Assembly (NCBI RefSeq): GCF_001766835.1
Contig: NZ_LKEU01000050.1
Location: 78,883 to 142,882 of the forward strand
DNA: 64,000 bases
Reading direction: 5' to 3'
DNA from: Acetobacterium wieringae
GTDB lineage: Bacteria; Bacillota; Clostridia; Eubacteriales; Eubacteriaceae
Positions within the stretch are counted from its first letter, which is position 1. Every line of letters begins with the position of its first letter. Shown here piece by piece: positions 25,820 to 34,843 of this stretch. The notes beneath the pieces are model-generated. The model was not told the DNA's origin. It saw only the letters and a list, made by a program, of their open reading frames with translations, and did no database searches. The position numbers and the translations under genes were made by a program.

Positions 25820-26651
25820 GGAATACATCGCCTATCCCTATGGTCTGTGGATGCTGATTTTTATTGCGGTTCCGCTGTTGGTGGTGATCTGGTTCAGCTT
25901 TTTATCCAACCCGGATTTTAAGGCCGGGATCTACACCTTTACTTTGGAAAACTATCAGCAGTTTATGGATCCAGTGTATCTGGAATTATTATACCGCTCG
26001 TTTTTATATGCCGTCATTGCTACCCTGATCTGTTTTCTGATTGCCTATCCTCTGGGTAACCTGATCGTTTCCCTACCCGGCCATCGCCAAAATATGATGA
26101 TTGTGTTGATGATCATTCCCATGTGGGTCAATTTTTTGTTGCGTACCTACGCCTGGATGGTCCTGCTTAGCGGCAGCGGTTTGATCTCCCAATTTTTCAG
26201 GCTGCTGGGCTTCCGGGATGTCAGTCTGCTGTACACCCAATCAGCGGTGATTCTAGGCATGGTTTATAACTTTTTTCCCTACATGCTGTTACCCATTTAC
26301 ACGTCCTTAAAAAAAATCGACCCGGATTTATTGCGGGCCGCCACCGATCTGGGGGCTAACCATTTCCAGATGTTTCTAAAAATCAAGATACCGCTCAGTC
26401 TGCCCGGAATTGTTTCCGGCTGTATGATGGTCTTTATGCCAGCAGTCAGCACCTTTGTCATTTCAAACCTTTTGGGCGGCGGCAAATACATGCTGATTGG
26501 TAATCTCATTGAACAGCAGTTTTTAACCCTGAACAACTGGAACTTCGGCTCAGCAATATCAATGGTTCTGATGACGATAATCTTTCTGGTTCTCGGTATT
26601 GCCCGTTTAATTACCGGGAAAGAACTTGACACTGGAGGGCAGCTGCTATGA
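25806..26651 (+). CDS. potB: Spermidine/putrescine ABC transporter, permease 1
   Basis: A 281-aa membrane protein with six predicted segments, the conserved PMWVNFLLRTYAWM stretch and the EAA loop (AATDLGANHFQMFLKIKIPLS) of PotB. It overlaps potA by 14 bp and potC by 4 bp, so the three are translated together. Confidence 0.95.
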   Translation: MKSFKEYIAYPYGLWMLIFIAVPLLVVIWFSFLSNPDFKAGIYTFTLENYQQFMDPVYLELLYRSFLYAVIATLICFLIAYPLGNLIVSLPGHRQNMMIVLMIIPMWVNFLLRTYAWMVLLSGSGLISQFFRLLGFRDVSLLYTQSAVILGMVYNFFPYMLLPIYTSLKKIDPDLLRAATDLGANHFQMFLKIKIPLSLPGIVSGCMMVFMPAVSTFVISNLLGGGKYMLIGNLIEQQFLTLNNWNFGSAISMVLMTIIFLVLGIARLITGKELDTGGQLL

Positions 26652-27427
26652 GAAAGTTCTTTAAAAACCTGGCCTTTGGTCTGATCCTGCTGTTTTTATA
26701 CGCCCCGATTCTGGTATTGATTATTTATTCCTTCAATGATTCAAAAATCATGGGGCCCTGGGCTGGCTTTACCCTGAAATGGTATGTGATGCTTTTTCAG
26801 GATCGCTACATCCTCCAGGCCTTATATTATACCCTGATCATTGCCGTAGTAGCCACCACTGTTTCCACCCTTGTGGGAACAGTCTCAGCTCTGGGCATTT
26901 ATCGGATGCGTTCTAAACTGAAACGCCCCTACCTGTTGCTCAATAACATTCCGGTGCTGGTACCGGATATTGTCATGGGGATCACCCTGATGTCGCTGTT
27001 TATTTTTATTGGCATGAAAATGGGCCTTACCACCATCATTATTGCCCACATCACCTTTTGTATTCCCTATGTGATCCTGGCGGTGCTGCCCCGGTTTAAC
27101 CGGCTGCCGGAAAATATTTTCGAGGCCGCCCTGGATCTCGGTGCAACGCCTCGACAGGCTTTCTGGAAGGTACTGTTCCCGGAAATTCTACCCGGTGTGA
27201 CCTCCGGCGCCCTGATTGCCTTTACCCTATCCATTGATGATTTTGTCATCAGTTTTTTTACGGCTGGCAACGGGGTCAGTAACCTGTCCATCACCATCTA
27301 CTCCATGGCCAAGGCTGGCATCAACCCCAAAATCAATGCCTTGTCAACCATTATGTTCGGATGTATCATGGTCTTGTTAGTCCTAATCAACATCCGCAGT
27401 GAAAAAGGGATTAAAAATATTCAATAA
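26648..27427 (+). CDS. potC: Spermidine/putrescine ABC transporter, permease 2
   Basis: A 259-aa permease with six membrane segments, a YSFND segment near the start and the EAA loop AALDLGATPRQAFWKVLFPE. It begins in an ATGA overlap with potB. PotB and PotC form the channel. Confidence 0.95.
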   Translation: MRKFFKNLAFGLILLFLYAPILVLIIYSFNDSKIMGPWAGFTLKWYVMLFQDRYILQALYYTLIIAVVATTVSTLVGTVSALGIYRMRSKLKRPYLLLNNIPVLVPDIVMGITLMSLFIFIGMKMGLTTIIIAHITFCIPYVILAVLPRFNRLPENIFEAALDLGATPRQAFWKVLFPEILPGVTSGALIAFTLSIDDFVISFFTAGNGVSNLSITIYSMAKAGINPKINALSTIMFGCIMVLLVLINIRSEKGIKNIQ

Positions 27428-27446
27428 AGCTTATGAGGAGAAAAGA

Positions 27447-28487
27447 ATGAAAAAAATCGTATTAATTTTTGTCTTACTGTGTCTGCCCTTTCTGGCTGGT
27501 GGCTGCGGGTCTGATGATCGGGCCGAGCTGACGGTTTATAACTGGGGTGACTATATGGATCCGGAGGTGATCGCTCAGTTTGAAGAAGAATACAATTGCC
27601 GGGTCAATTATGAAACCTTTACCTCCAATGAAGACATGTATGTCAAGGTCAAAAACTCATCTGACACCTACGATGTCCTGGTGCCTTCTGATTATATGAT
27701 TGAACGGTTGATCCAGGAAGAAATGCTCCGACCGATCACAAAAGACAATATCCCTAATCTGGCCAATATCGATGCTTCGGCCCAGAATCTGGCCTTTGAC
27801 CCCGGCAATCAATACTCGGTACCTTATTTTTACGGGGTTCTGGGAATTGTTTATAACACGGCGCAAGTCACCGACCCGGTGGACAGCTGGAATCTGCTCT
27901 GGAACGACAAGTACGCTTCCAAAATTCTAATGTACGACAGCATCCGCGACAGTATGGGCGTCTCGCTGAAGCGATTGGGTTTCTCCATGAATGAAACCAG
28001 TGAAGCCAATATCAATGCCGCCCGGGATGCCCTGATTGCCCAGAAACCGCTGGTGATGGCTTATGTCACCGATAATGTCAAGAGCTTAATGGCCAGCGGT
28101 GATGCGGCCATGGCAGTGGTTTACTCCGGCGATGCGGCGATTATCATGAGTGAGACCGACAGTCTTGATTTTGCGGTTCCCAAGGAAGGTTCCAATGCCT
28201 TCTACGATAATTTTGTTATTCCCAAAAATGCCAAAAACCCGGAATTAGCCGAACAATTCATCAATTTTATGCTGACTCCGGAAATTGCCGCCAAAAATAT
28301 TGAATATGTCGGTTACTCCTCACCCAACGCTCCGGCCCTGGCCCTACTGGATGCCAGCTGGTCTGAAAATGCCGGTTTTAACATCAGCAAAGAAGATCTG
28401 GCCCGCAGCGAAATCTTTAAAGATCTCCCCAATGATGTGATGGAGATTTACAACCGGGCCTGGACCGAGATAAACGTATCCAAATAA
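27447..28487 (+). CDS. potD: Spermidine/putrescine-binding lipoprotein
   Basis: A 346-aa lipoprotein with signal peptide and lipobox (FLAGGC), and the PotD/PotF opening LTVYNWGDYMDPEVIAQFE. YDVLVPSDYMIERL and an aromatic/acidic ligand pocket (YFYGVLGIVYN) are kept. The open frame begins at 27399 inside potC, but the ATG at 27447 has GAGGAG upstream and a proper signal peptide. Gene order potABCD is standard. Confidence 0.95.
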   Translation: MKKIVLIFVLLCLPFLAGGCGSDDRAELTVYNWGDYMDPEVIAQFEEEYNCRVNYETFTSNEDMYVKVKNSSDTYDVLVPSDYMIERLIQEEMLRPITKDNIPNLANIDASAQNLAFDPGNQYSVPYFYGVLGIVYNTAQVTDPVDSWNLLWNDKYASKILMYDSIRDSMGVSLKRLGFSMNETSEANINAARDALIAQKPLVMAYVTDNVKSLMASGDAAMAVVYSGDAAIIMSETDSLDFAVPKEGSNAFYDNFVIPKNAKNPELAEQFINFMLTPEIAAKNIEYVGYSSPNAPALALLDASWSENAGFNISKEDLARSEIFKDLPNDVMEIYNRAWTEINVSK

Positions 28488-28498
28488 TATAAAACAAA

Positions 28499-28544
28499 AG
28501 AACAACCTTTCCGGAGATTATTTTTCCGGGAGGGTTGTTCTTTT
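28499..28544 (+). terminator. Terminator after potD
   Basis: AGAACAACC pairs with GGTTGTTCT, extended by CCGG/CCGG, then a T tract. Confidence 0.85.
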
Positions 28545-28578
28545 CTTGTGTTATTACGTTATTACGTTTTCACCCTTA

Positions 28579-29874
28579 TTATTTCAATCGCTCATATGCC
28601 TTACCCACGGTGAGTCCCTGAAATACCGTGGTAAACAGCACAATGGCATAGGTGGCAATCAGAAAAATGCTGTAGGTATCCGCCGCCAGCGAAGTCCCCG
28701 TACCCATGACCAGTGCCAGACAAAGCCCTCCTTTTAAGCCAGCCCAGGTGAAAAATACTGTAAAACTGAATTTTGACATTTTTAATGGTAGATTTTTTAC
28801 AAAGACCACATTTCCGAATACACCAGCGGTTCGGGCGATAGTATTGATTAATATTGAACCAATCAGAATGATCAAAATCCCAACATTGGAGAATCCTTCG
28901 AGATTGCGGATATCCACAAACAAAAGCCCTACCAGTAAAAACAGAACCCCATTTAACAGGTTATCGATCACTCCCCAGAAATCATAAAACAGGTCATGGA
29001 TTTCCTGGATTTCCTCATCCATCCCCCGTTTTTGCAAGCGGGCAATTCCGGTAGCGTAAAAGAGTCCGCAGATGACGGCCGCGATCGGCCCGGAAAAACC
29101 GAGATATTCGCAGATCAGATAAGCCGTCATCACCGTTAGAATACTGGTAAAGATTTTAATATATCGGTTTTTGGTCTGTTTAAAGACCACTGACAACAAC
29201 AGTGCAACGATCAGTCCAACCGCCACCGCCCCTAGAATATCGGCAAACAGCCCCCAGACAAAGCTGACCAGGGTCAGTTCGGTGCCGGTTTGTTCAAGAA
29301 TACTCATCAGGGTGGCAAAAATTGCCACCGCTACCCCATCGTTAAACAGTGACTCGCCTTCAATAATCAAAGACAATCGGTGGGGCAGGCCCACCTTGCT
29401 GAGGATGCTCATGGCTGAAATGGGATCTGATGGCGACACAATCGATCCCAGAATCAAGGCCTCCAGAAAACTCATGTTTAGCTGAAATAAATAGGCCAAT
29501 CCGTAAAAAAGACTGCCATAAATAAGAATTGATACCATCGTTCCAATGATTGCCATTCTACCAATTAAAAACTTATCCTCATCAAAGTCATTGAATTTAA
29601 TCCGAGAGGCGCCGCTAAAAAGCATGAAACATAGAACCCCGTGAATCAGAAAATCATTGAAATTGAACTGCTTGACCAGATCCAGCAATTCTTCCGGCAA
29701 TGTCAAGGCATGCAGCTGTTGAAGCAGGATCAGAATCAGACAAAAACCGAATCCAAAAACGACCAATCCAATTTCATAGGGTAGTTTGATTGTTTTTTCA
29801 TTGATAAAGCTAAAGACCACCACCAAAAAAAGCACCACCGTAAATAGAATCAGCAGTTCATTAAAATTATACAT
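28579..29874 (-). CDS. CPA1-family Na+(K+)/H+ antiporter
   Basis: This 431-aa protein has about twelve membrane segments and the CPA1 ion-site motif SPSDPISAMSIL followed by EGESLFNDGVAVAIF. It exchanges Na+ or K+ for H+ across the membrane. Unlike many NhaP proteins it lacks a long cytoplasmic tail. It lies 14 bp after the SHOCT-domain gene, in a three-gene minus-strand unit. Confidence 0.92.
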   Translation of the reverse strand: MYNFNELLILFTVVLFLVVVFSFINEKTIKLPYEIGLVVFGFGFCLILILLQQLHALTLPEELLDLVKQFNFNDFLIHGVLCFMLFSGASRIKFNDFDEDKFLIGRMAIIGTMVSILIYGSLFYGLAYLFQLNMSFLEALILGSIVSPSDPISAMSILSKVGLPHRLSLIIEGESLFNDGVAVAIFATLMSILEQTGTELTLVSFVWGLFADILGAVAVGLIVALLLSVVFKQTKNRYIKIFTSILTVMTAYLICEYLGFSGPIAAVICGLFYATGIARLQKRGMDEEIQEIHDLFYDFWGVIDNLLNGVLFLLVGLLFVDIRNLEGFSNVGILIILIGSILINTIARTAGVFGNVVFVKNLPLKMSKFSFTVFFTWAGLKGGLCLALVMGTGTSLAADTYSIFLIATYAIVLFTTVFQGLTVGKAYERLK

Positions 29875-29888
29875 CGATCTGTTATCCG

Positions 29889-30191
29889 TTAAACGCCTAA
29901 AATTTGTCGCTTCTTGGCCTCAAACTCCTGTTGCGTTAGGATTCCCTGATCACGAAGCTGACCCAGCTTGGCTAATTGAGCCAGTTGTTCGTCAAAATCC
30001 ACATCCTGCTGGTAGCTTTGCTGCTGAGAAACCTGCTGCTGTTGATAGGCTTGTTGCTGTTGCTGAGCATAAGCCTGCTGATCTTTTTGGGCAAACCGCT
30101 GGGCCTGGCGACGACTGACATTATTTGATACGGCTGTGGCCGTTCCAGCCACAACGGCAGTTCTGGCTACTCCTCTTAATAATCCGGCCAT
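29889..30191 (-). CDS. SHOCT-domain protein with Gln-rich linker
   Basis: A 100-aa protein. The first 35 residues (RGVARTAVVAGTATAVSNNV) resemble the N-terminus of DUF6325-linked small proteins; then comes a Gln/Tyr/Ala-rich linker (about residues 36-65), and a C-terminal SHOCT motif (LAKLGQLRDQGILTQQEFE), a short oligomerisation domain. Its ATG directly follows the stop of the DUF6325 gene, and the ribosome site GAGGAGG is made by the poly-Glu codons ending that gene. Function unknown. Confidence 0.85.
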   Translation of the reverse strand: MAGLLRGVARTAVVAGTATAVSNNVSRRQAQRFAQKDQQAYAQQQQQAYQQQQVSQQQSYQQDVDFDEQLAQLAKLGQLRDQGILTQQEFEAKKRQILGV

Positions 30192-30611
30192 TTAATTTTC
30201 CTCCTCTTCATCCAATTCGGCGGCGGCATCCGGATGGATTCGCCCTTCTGAAACCAGTTTTCCATTAGCATTAATCAGGGCCCGTTTAAGATCCTTTGCC
30301 CATAATTGTTCAATGATCAATAACCCGGCGGCGTTGTTGGGTGCCAGTACCTCACCAACTTCTTCGGTATCTTCCATGGAAATCAACCCCGCTTTTTCCC
30401 GGTGCAGAGCAGCAATGGATTGGGCCAGTTCACCATCCAGATTATTCAGTTCCAATGACACTACATTCCCGTTCTCATCTTTTAGAATCACCGCCAGATC
30501 AAGTACGTTGATTATTTTCTTGCTGACCGCATCGGTTAAGGCACTCAGCACCTCTCCTTTAAACTGGTTCCCTTCAAACTCCAAAACAATGTAATCAATT
30601 GGACCACGCAT
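30192..30611 (-). CDS. DUF6325-family protein
   Basis: This 139-aa soluble acidic protein begins GPIDYIVLEFEGNQFKGE, the hallmark of DUF6325 proteins, which are commonly encoded next to SHOCT-domain proteins, as here. Role unknown; the family is sometimes linked to envelope or membrane stress. It heads the DUF6325-SHOCT-antiporter unit. A 7-5-7 inverted repeat lies 15 bp upstream. Confidence 0.82.
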   Translation of the reverse strand: MRGPIDYIVLEFEGNQFKGEVLSALTDAVSKKIINVLDLAVILKDENGNVVSLELNNLDGELAQSIAALHREKAGLISMEDTEEVGEVLAPNNAAGLLIIEQLWAKDLKRALINANGKLVSEGRIHPDAAAELDEEEEN

Positions 30612-30626
30612 CTGTTTCTCCCTTCT

Positions 30627-30645
30627 GTATATCGCAATGATATAC
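30627..30645. promoter_or_regulatory. Inverted repeat upstream of the DUF6325 gene
   Basis: GTATATC and GATATAC are separated by GCAAT. It is placed between promoter region and start codon, as an operator or leader hairpin might be. Confidence 0.4.
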
Positions 30646-30812
30646 GATCCATGTTTTTATTTTAAATTCTTGTATACTACTTTTTTATTTACCCAATAAA
30701 ACGTTTTTTCACAAAAATAATTTTTTTGTTTTAATTTATTAAAAATGGGCATTATATTAATAGCATTTATAGATCAGCTTATTGAAATTATTTTTAACCT
30801 GGAGGTAGAAAA

Positions 30813-31358
30813 ATGGAAAACGTTGTAGGTAATGTAACAAAAGGCCATAAAGGTCTGGGAATCGCAGCTTCAATTATTATGGTTCTGCTTGGAATCGGGG
30901 TCTTTATTGCACCGCAGTTCTTTGTCAACATGATGATCTGGATCTTCGTTATTGGGTTAATGATTTACGGTGTTTTTATGATTTATGACTATGCCAAAAG
31001 TGAAGTTAAAAATGGCTGGAGCCTGACTTCCGGAATCATGGCCGTCATTCTTGGTTTTCTGCTTGTCTTTGCACCAGCTTTGGCCCGGGCTGAGACTTTC
31101 GGATTTATGCTGGCCTTTATGACCTTATTCACCGGCATTAATCAGATCACCGCATCTTCGGTAATGAAAAAGCAGGGCGGTTCTGGTACCGGCTGGCTAC
31201 TGGCAGCTGGGATCATCAATACCATCCTGGGTTTCTTCTTCCTCTTTAATCCCTATGTTATGCTGTTTGCATTCTCAATCATTGCCGGGATTTATTTAAT
31301 CGTTGGTGGAATTGCCCTATTTGCCTCCACCATGTCAAGCCATCCTGCAGAGCAATAA
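30813..31358 (+). CDS. HdeD-like (DUF308) membrane protein
   Basis: A 181-aa protein with six short membrane segments in the DUF308 pattern of HdeD, including repeated LGxxxFxxP turns (MVLLGIGVFIAPQFF, AVILGFLLVFAP, NTILGFFFLFNP). HdeD proteins are tied to acid resistance in enterobacteria; in clostridia the role is unknown. GGAGG lies 7 bp before the start. Confidence 0.9.
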   Translation: MENVVGNVTKGHKGLGIAASIIMVLLGIGVFIAPQFFVNMMIWIFVIGLMIYGVFMIYDYAKSEVKNGWSLTSGIMAVILGFLLVFAPALARAETFGFMLAFMTLFTGINQITASSVMKKQGGSGTGWLLAAGIINTILGFFFLFNPYVMLFAFSIIAGIYLIVGGIALFASTMSSHPAEQ

Positions 31359-31400
31359 GTATTGTATCCAAAAACTGTTACTTTTTTGTATACGCTTTAA

Positions 31401-31433
31401 AAAAAGATCTGAGCTCAGCGCCCAGATCTTTTT
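31401..31433. terminator. Bidirectional terminator
   Basis: AAAAAGATCTG and its complement flank a short loop between the converging HdeD-like and ClC genes. Confidence 0.85.
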
Positions 31434-32666
31434 TTATTCTGTTTGATCAAGTCCCAAAAATCCCGGAACCGGAATGGCGCTACCAATCACTGCGCCAATC
31501 ACCAGTGGAATAATCGCACTCAGGGGAAACATAATCAGCAATAATAAAATTACCGCCAATGGTTTTCGAAGGATTGCTCCGGTGAGACCAGAAGCAACCA
31601 CAGCCACACAAAAAATGGGATCGATGGGTAGTAAAATCGCAAACGCATAGCCAATTGCTGCCCCGGAAAAAATTACCGGGAAAATATGGCCACCCCGCCA
31701 GCCCAGTTCCAAACAGATATTGGTGATCAGCAGTTTGACAATGGCAGTTACAAAGAGTAGCCCGACACCAATGCTTTCCCAGCCCGTCATCAGTCCCGTC
31801 ATCTGGTGTTCTCCGGAAAACATGGTGTAGGGTAAAAATATCCCCACCCCGCCGAGAATCACACCGGCTACCACCGCTTTTACCACCACTTTATCTTTAA
31901 GCGGATGAATGGCTTTTTTGACAATGCTCTTAAAGATGAAATAAAGCATCCCCAACAGACTCCCTGCCAGAGCCAGGGGAATCACCAGTGTCCATTCATT
32001 GGTTCCCAGGGTTTTTATCTCCGGAAAATTTCCCAGACCCGGTCCGCCACCGATTGCATGGGACAATAACCGATATGCCCCCAGCCCACCAAGAATTCCC
32101 ACAAAATACAATAAGATCTTGGTATTTTTGGGTATTTTTTTTACACTGCCGTCATCCTCAATCTGATTGACAAACCCAAATAAGGGTGAATTAAAAATGA
32201 CGCCAATGGTGGCTGCCATCCCAATTTCGGCGATTTCATCCACTTCTGCCAGGGCAAATTTGAGTTTGTCGGAAAACCAGAAACATAAGCCTACGATAAC
32301 CCCGGAAAGCCCGGCTTCCGGCCCCAGACTGCCACCGAAAACCAACGGCAACAGTGCCGCCATCCCAACAATATGGAGATTATTATAGGGAACCTTTTCT
32401 CCGCTTTTTACCTCCGCCATGATTTCCGAAAGTTCTCTGGGATAGGGGCCAAAGCGTTTTTCCCATAAGCCGACCAGCACCCCTCCCAGCGCACAAACCA
32501 CCAGCGGATAAACAGTTAAATTTATATTTTCCGGGATAACATGCCAGATAATTTCAATGCCGTGATTTAATAAAAAGAGAATCAGCCAGGTGATCCCCCC
32601 AATGATCCCGCCTAAAAAACCAACAACCAGAATCATCACCAGGTTCTTTTTCATCTCAAGCCACAC
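31434..32666 (-). CDS. ClC-family chloride channel/transporter
   Basis: A 410-aa membrane protein of ClC type, with GSLGPEAGL (residues 112-120) for the GxxGPE-like selectivity loop and GWRGGHIFPVIF for the later GGxFxP loop. It starts with GTG at 32666, supported by GGAGG six bases upstream. Its family moves chloride, or fluoride in some branches. The loop order PEAG differs from the usual REGP of eukaryote-like members and fits the short prokaryotic branch. Confidence 0.9.
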   Translation of the reverse strand: MWLEMKKNLVMILVVGFLGGIIGGITWLILFLLNHGIEIIWHVIPENINLTVYPLVVCALGGVLVGLWEKRFGPYPRELSEIMAEVKSGEKVPYNNLHIVGMAALLPLVFGGSLGPEAGLSGVIVGLCFWFSDKLKFALAEVDEIAEIGMAATIGVIFNSPLFGFVNQIEDDGSVKKIPKNTKILLYFVGILGGLGAYRLLSHAIGGGPGLGNFPEIKTLGTNEWTLVIPLALAGSLLGMLYFIFKSIVKKAIHPLKDKVVVKAVVAGVILGGVGIFLPYTMFSGEHQMTGLMTGWESIGVGLLFVTAIVKLLITNICLELGWRGGHIFPVIFSGAAIGYAFAILLPIDPIFCVAVVASGLTGAILRKPLAVILLLLIMFPLSAIIPLVIGAVIGSAIPVPGFLGLDQTE

Positions 32667-32738
32667 GTTTCACCTCCAGATGCGTTCCCGTCACAAAGCG
32701 CCCGCTTGTTACCCGTCGCCAATGACGTTATTAAAGTC

Positions 32739-32768
32739 ATTATACCCTAAATTTACCCAAACTCGCAA
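32739..32768 (-). promoter_or_regulatory. Promoter of the ClC gene
   Basis: On the minus strand TTGCGA (32763-32768) and a perfect TATAAT (32739-32744) are 18 bp apart. Confidence 0.6.
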
Positions 32769-32804
32769 TCGCATCCATCAGTTTTAAAATTAGTACCACC
32801 ACGG

Positions 32805-33851
32805 CTACAGCTGTTCGGTGCTGAATTGTACTCGATTTTTGCCAAATTCTTTGGCCTTGTACATGGCACTATCCGAATAGTTCAGCAGTTCTGCCGTGGT
32901 GATTCCATCCCGGGGGCAAAGTGCTATCCCGAAGCTGGCACTGATATTTAATTCCATGTTTTCAATTTCAAAGGTCTCCAGCAGTGCAGAGCGAATTTTT
33001 TCCACATATTCTAAAATTTCTCTTTCAGTGAGATCACGTTGAATAATCAGCGTAAATTCATCGCCCCCCAGACGTCCCAGCATATCCTCCTGATAAATAA
33101 TCTTCTTCATTTTATCGGCAATGGCTTTTAGTAGCAAGTCCCCAATATAATGGCCTTTATAATCGTTAATTTTTTTAAAATTATCCAGATCGATAAACAC
33201 CACTGCAAACTGTGCCGCTTCTTCCTGATGGCGGTCAACCAGAGCATCCAGCTTACCAATAATCATCTCACGGTTAGGCAGTCCGGTTAAGACATCGGTA
33301 AAGGCCAGATAATTGAGCCGCACCTCCCGCTGTTTCATTTTGCGGTTCAGTTCCTTCAACTTAACATTCTGTTGTAAGAATTCTTTTTCCGAACTGGCCA
33401 ATTCATCATATAGGGCGCTGAGTTCCTTCTTCTGTTCGGTTATTTCACTTAACTTGGTATTAAAACTATGCTCATAAAAAGAAATAATACTGATTGTAAT
33501 AATGGTACACAGCGGCACCACCACCCCCGGGAGTGCCTCCAGATTACTCTGACCGATAACCACCCCGAAAAGCACCAGCAATGACGCCAAAATATTTATT
33601 GCCACCGCAATCTGATAGCCTTTATCCCGTACCGCAACCACCAGATAGACCGACACGATCACTTGAATTTGTGCAATAACCCCAGCAATATTGCTTAAAG
33701 CTGAAAGCCGCACCTGGAGAAAAATAACAGTTATGAAAAGGATTACGCAAATCCCAATTTTAAACCCCGAAACCATTTTATTTTCTGTCGCCGTTTTTTT
33801 CTTTTCCAGGTAATTTTTTTTCAGACGTGTCAAATTCTTGCTTTTTTCCAT
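32805..33851 (-). CDS. Membrane GGDEF protein, probable diguanylate cyclase
   Basis: A 348-aa protein with several N-terminal membrane segments (about residues 25-125), a coiled-coil linker (about 130-175) and a C-terminal GGDEF domain with the intact RLGGDEF active site and DLDNFKKINDYKGH. It makes cyclic-di-GMP if active. The frame is open further upstream inside the aldolase gene, but the ATG at 33851, 8 bp after that gene's stop with GTGAGGA before it, is the natural start. Co-transcribed with the aldolase; the pairing has no obvious meaning. Confidence 0.92.
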   Translation of the reverse strand: MEKSKNLTRLKKNYLEKKKTATENKMVSGFKIGICVILFITVIFLQVRLSALSNIAGVIAQIQVIVSVYLVVAVRDKGYQIAVAINILASLLVLFGVVIGQSNLEALPGVVVPLCTIITISIISFYEHSFNTKLSEITEQKKELSALYDELASSEKEFLQQNVKLKELNRKMKQREVRLNYLAFTDVLTGLPNREMIIGKLDALVDRHQEEAAQFAVVFIDLDNFKKINDYKGHYIGDLLLKAIADKMKKIIYQEDMLGRLGGDEFTLIIQRDLTEREILEYVEKIRSALLETFEIENMELNISASFGIALCPRDGITTAELLNYSDSAMYKAKEFGKNRVQFSTEQL

Positions 33852-33858
33852 CGATTCC

Positions 33859-34536
33859 TCACTCATCTTTTTCATCTGGTTCATCACGGGACATTTTCTG
33901 ACCGTAGAAACTACCAAACTTGACGACCATCCTTGCCATTTCATCCTCATCCAGAATCACCGGGGTGCCAATGGCCCGGGCTTTTACATAAACCTCGGCG
34001 CAATGCTCAATTTGTTCGGCAATGTTAAAGGCATTGAGAATATCTTTGCTGCCCGTCAATAAACCATGGTTGGCCATTAACACCGCAAAGCGATCCTGCA
34101 TCGCCTCAAAAGTTTTTTCTGCCAGTTCCCGGGTGCCAAAGGAGGCATAATCGGCGCAGCGCACATCCAAGCCTGAATAGGCCACCAGATAACTGGATGC
34201 CGGTAGCGGCTGGCGCAGGGTTGCCAGGACGGTGGAATAAACCGAATGCGTGTGAACCACTGCTGCAATATCATCCCGCCTGACATAAAAAATCCGGTGC
34301 AGTTCATATTCACTGGAGGGCTTTCGCTTGCCATCAACAATATTCCCATCGAGATCCATCACCACCACATCTCCTTCAGTGGTTTCAAAATAATCGATGC
34401 CACTGGGGCTGACTGCCATCAGGCCCCTTTCCCGACTTAAAATACTGATGTTGCCACCGGTTCCTTTGGTTAATCCGGCCGTAATCATCTTGCGGCAATA
34501 CTTCACCACATCTTGCCGTTCTTTTTGTAATAGCAC
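33859..34536 (-). CDS. Class II aldolase (fuculose-phosphate aldolase family)
   Basis: A 225-aa AraD/FucA-family protein. The expected zinc-binding and catalytic residues are present: Glu76 (SSEYELH), His95 and His97 (VVHTHSV) and His157 (ANHGLL), with GGNIS in the phosphate site. It cleaves sugar-phosphates such as fuculose-1-phosphate or a methylthio analogue. No sugar kinase or isomerase gene is nearby, so the substrate is open. Confidence 0.92.
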   Translation of the reverse strand: MLLQKERQDVVKYCRKMITAGLTKGTGGNISILSRERGLMAVSPSGIDYFETTEGDVVVMDLDGNIVDGKRKPSSEYELHRIFYVRRDDIAAVVHTHSVYSTVLATLRQPLPASSYLVAYSGLDVRCADYASFGTRELAEKTFEAMQDRFAVLMANHGLLTGSKDILNAFNIAEQIEHCAEVYVKARAIGTPVILDEDEMARMVVKFGSFYGQKMSRDEPDEKDE

Positions 34537-34714
34537 CTTATCACCTTCTTACTTGGCTATCGTTTACTTAGGCTGTAAAACAACAGAATCGTTTTTTTAT
34601 GCACTATTTTTATATTTTAACACAGCGAATTTGGCTAGACAACCTGTAGCGCATGATGTGTCAAAATTTTTACCACCGGCAACAACTATCATCCTATTTA
34701 TCAGCTCAATCTAT

Positions 34715-34760
34715 TAAAAATGCCCTGCCGATCAATCCTGTTTGACTGCATCGGCAAGGC
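34715..34760 (-). terminator. Terminator after the chemoreceptor gene
   Basis: On the minus strand GCCTTGCCGAT pairs with ATCGGCAGGGC (one mismatch), followed by ATTTTTA. The rest of the 34,537-34,843 gap holds nothing else I can name. Confidence 0.75.
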
Positions 34761-34843
34761 TTTGTTGTTAGCTGTTCCTGGTTTTTCTAATAATTCCCTC
34801 TGTTTCTTATCAATATCAGGCTGATCACCAATTATTCTGTCTT

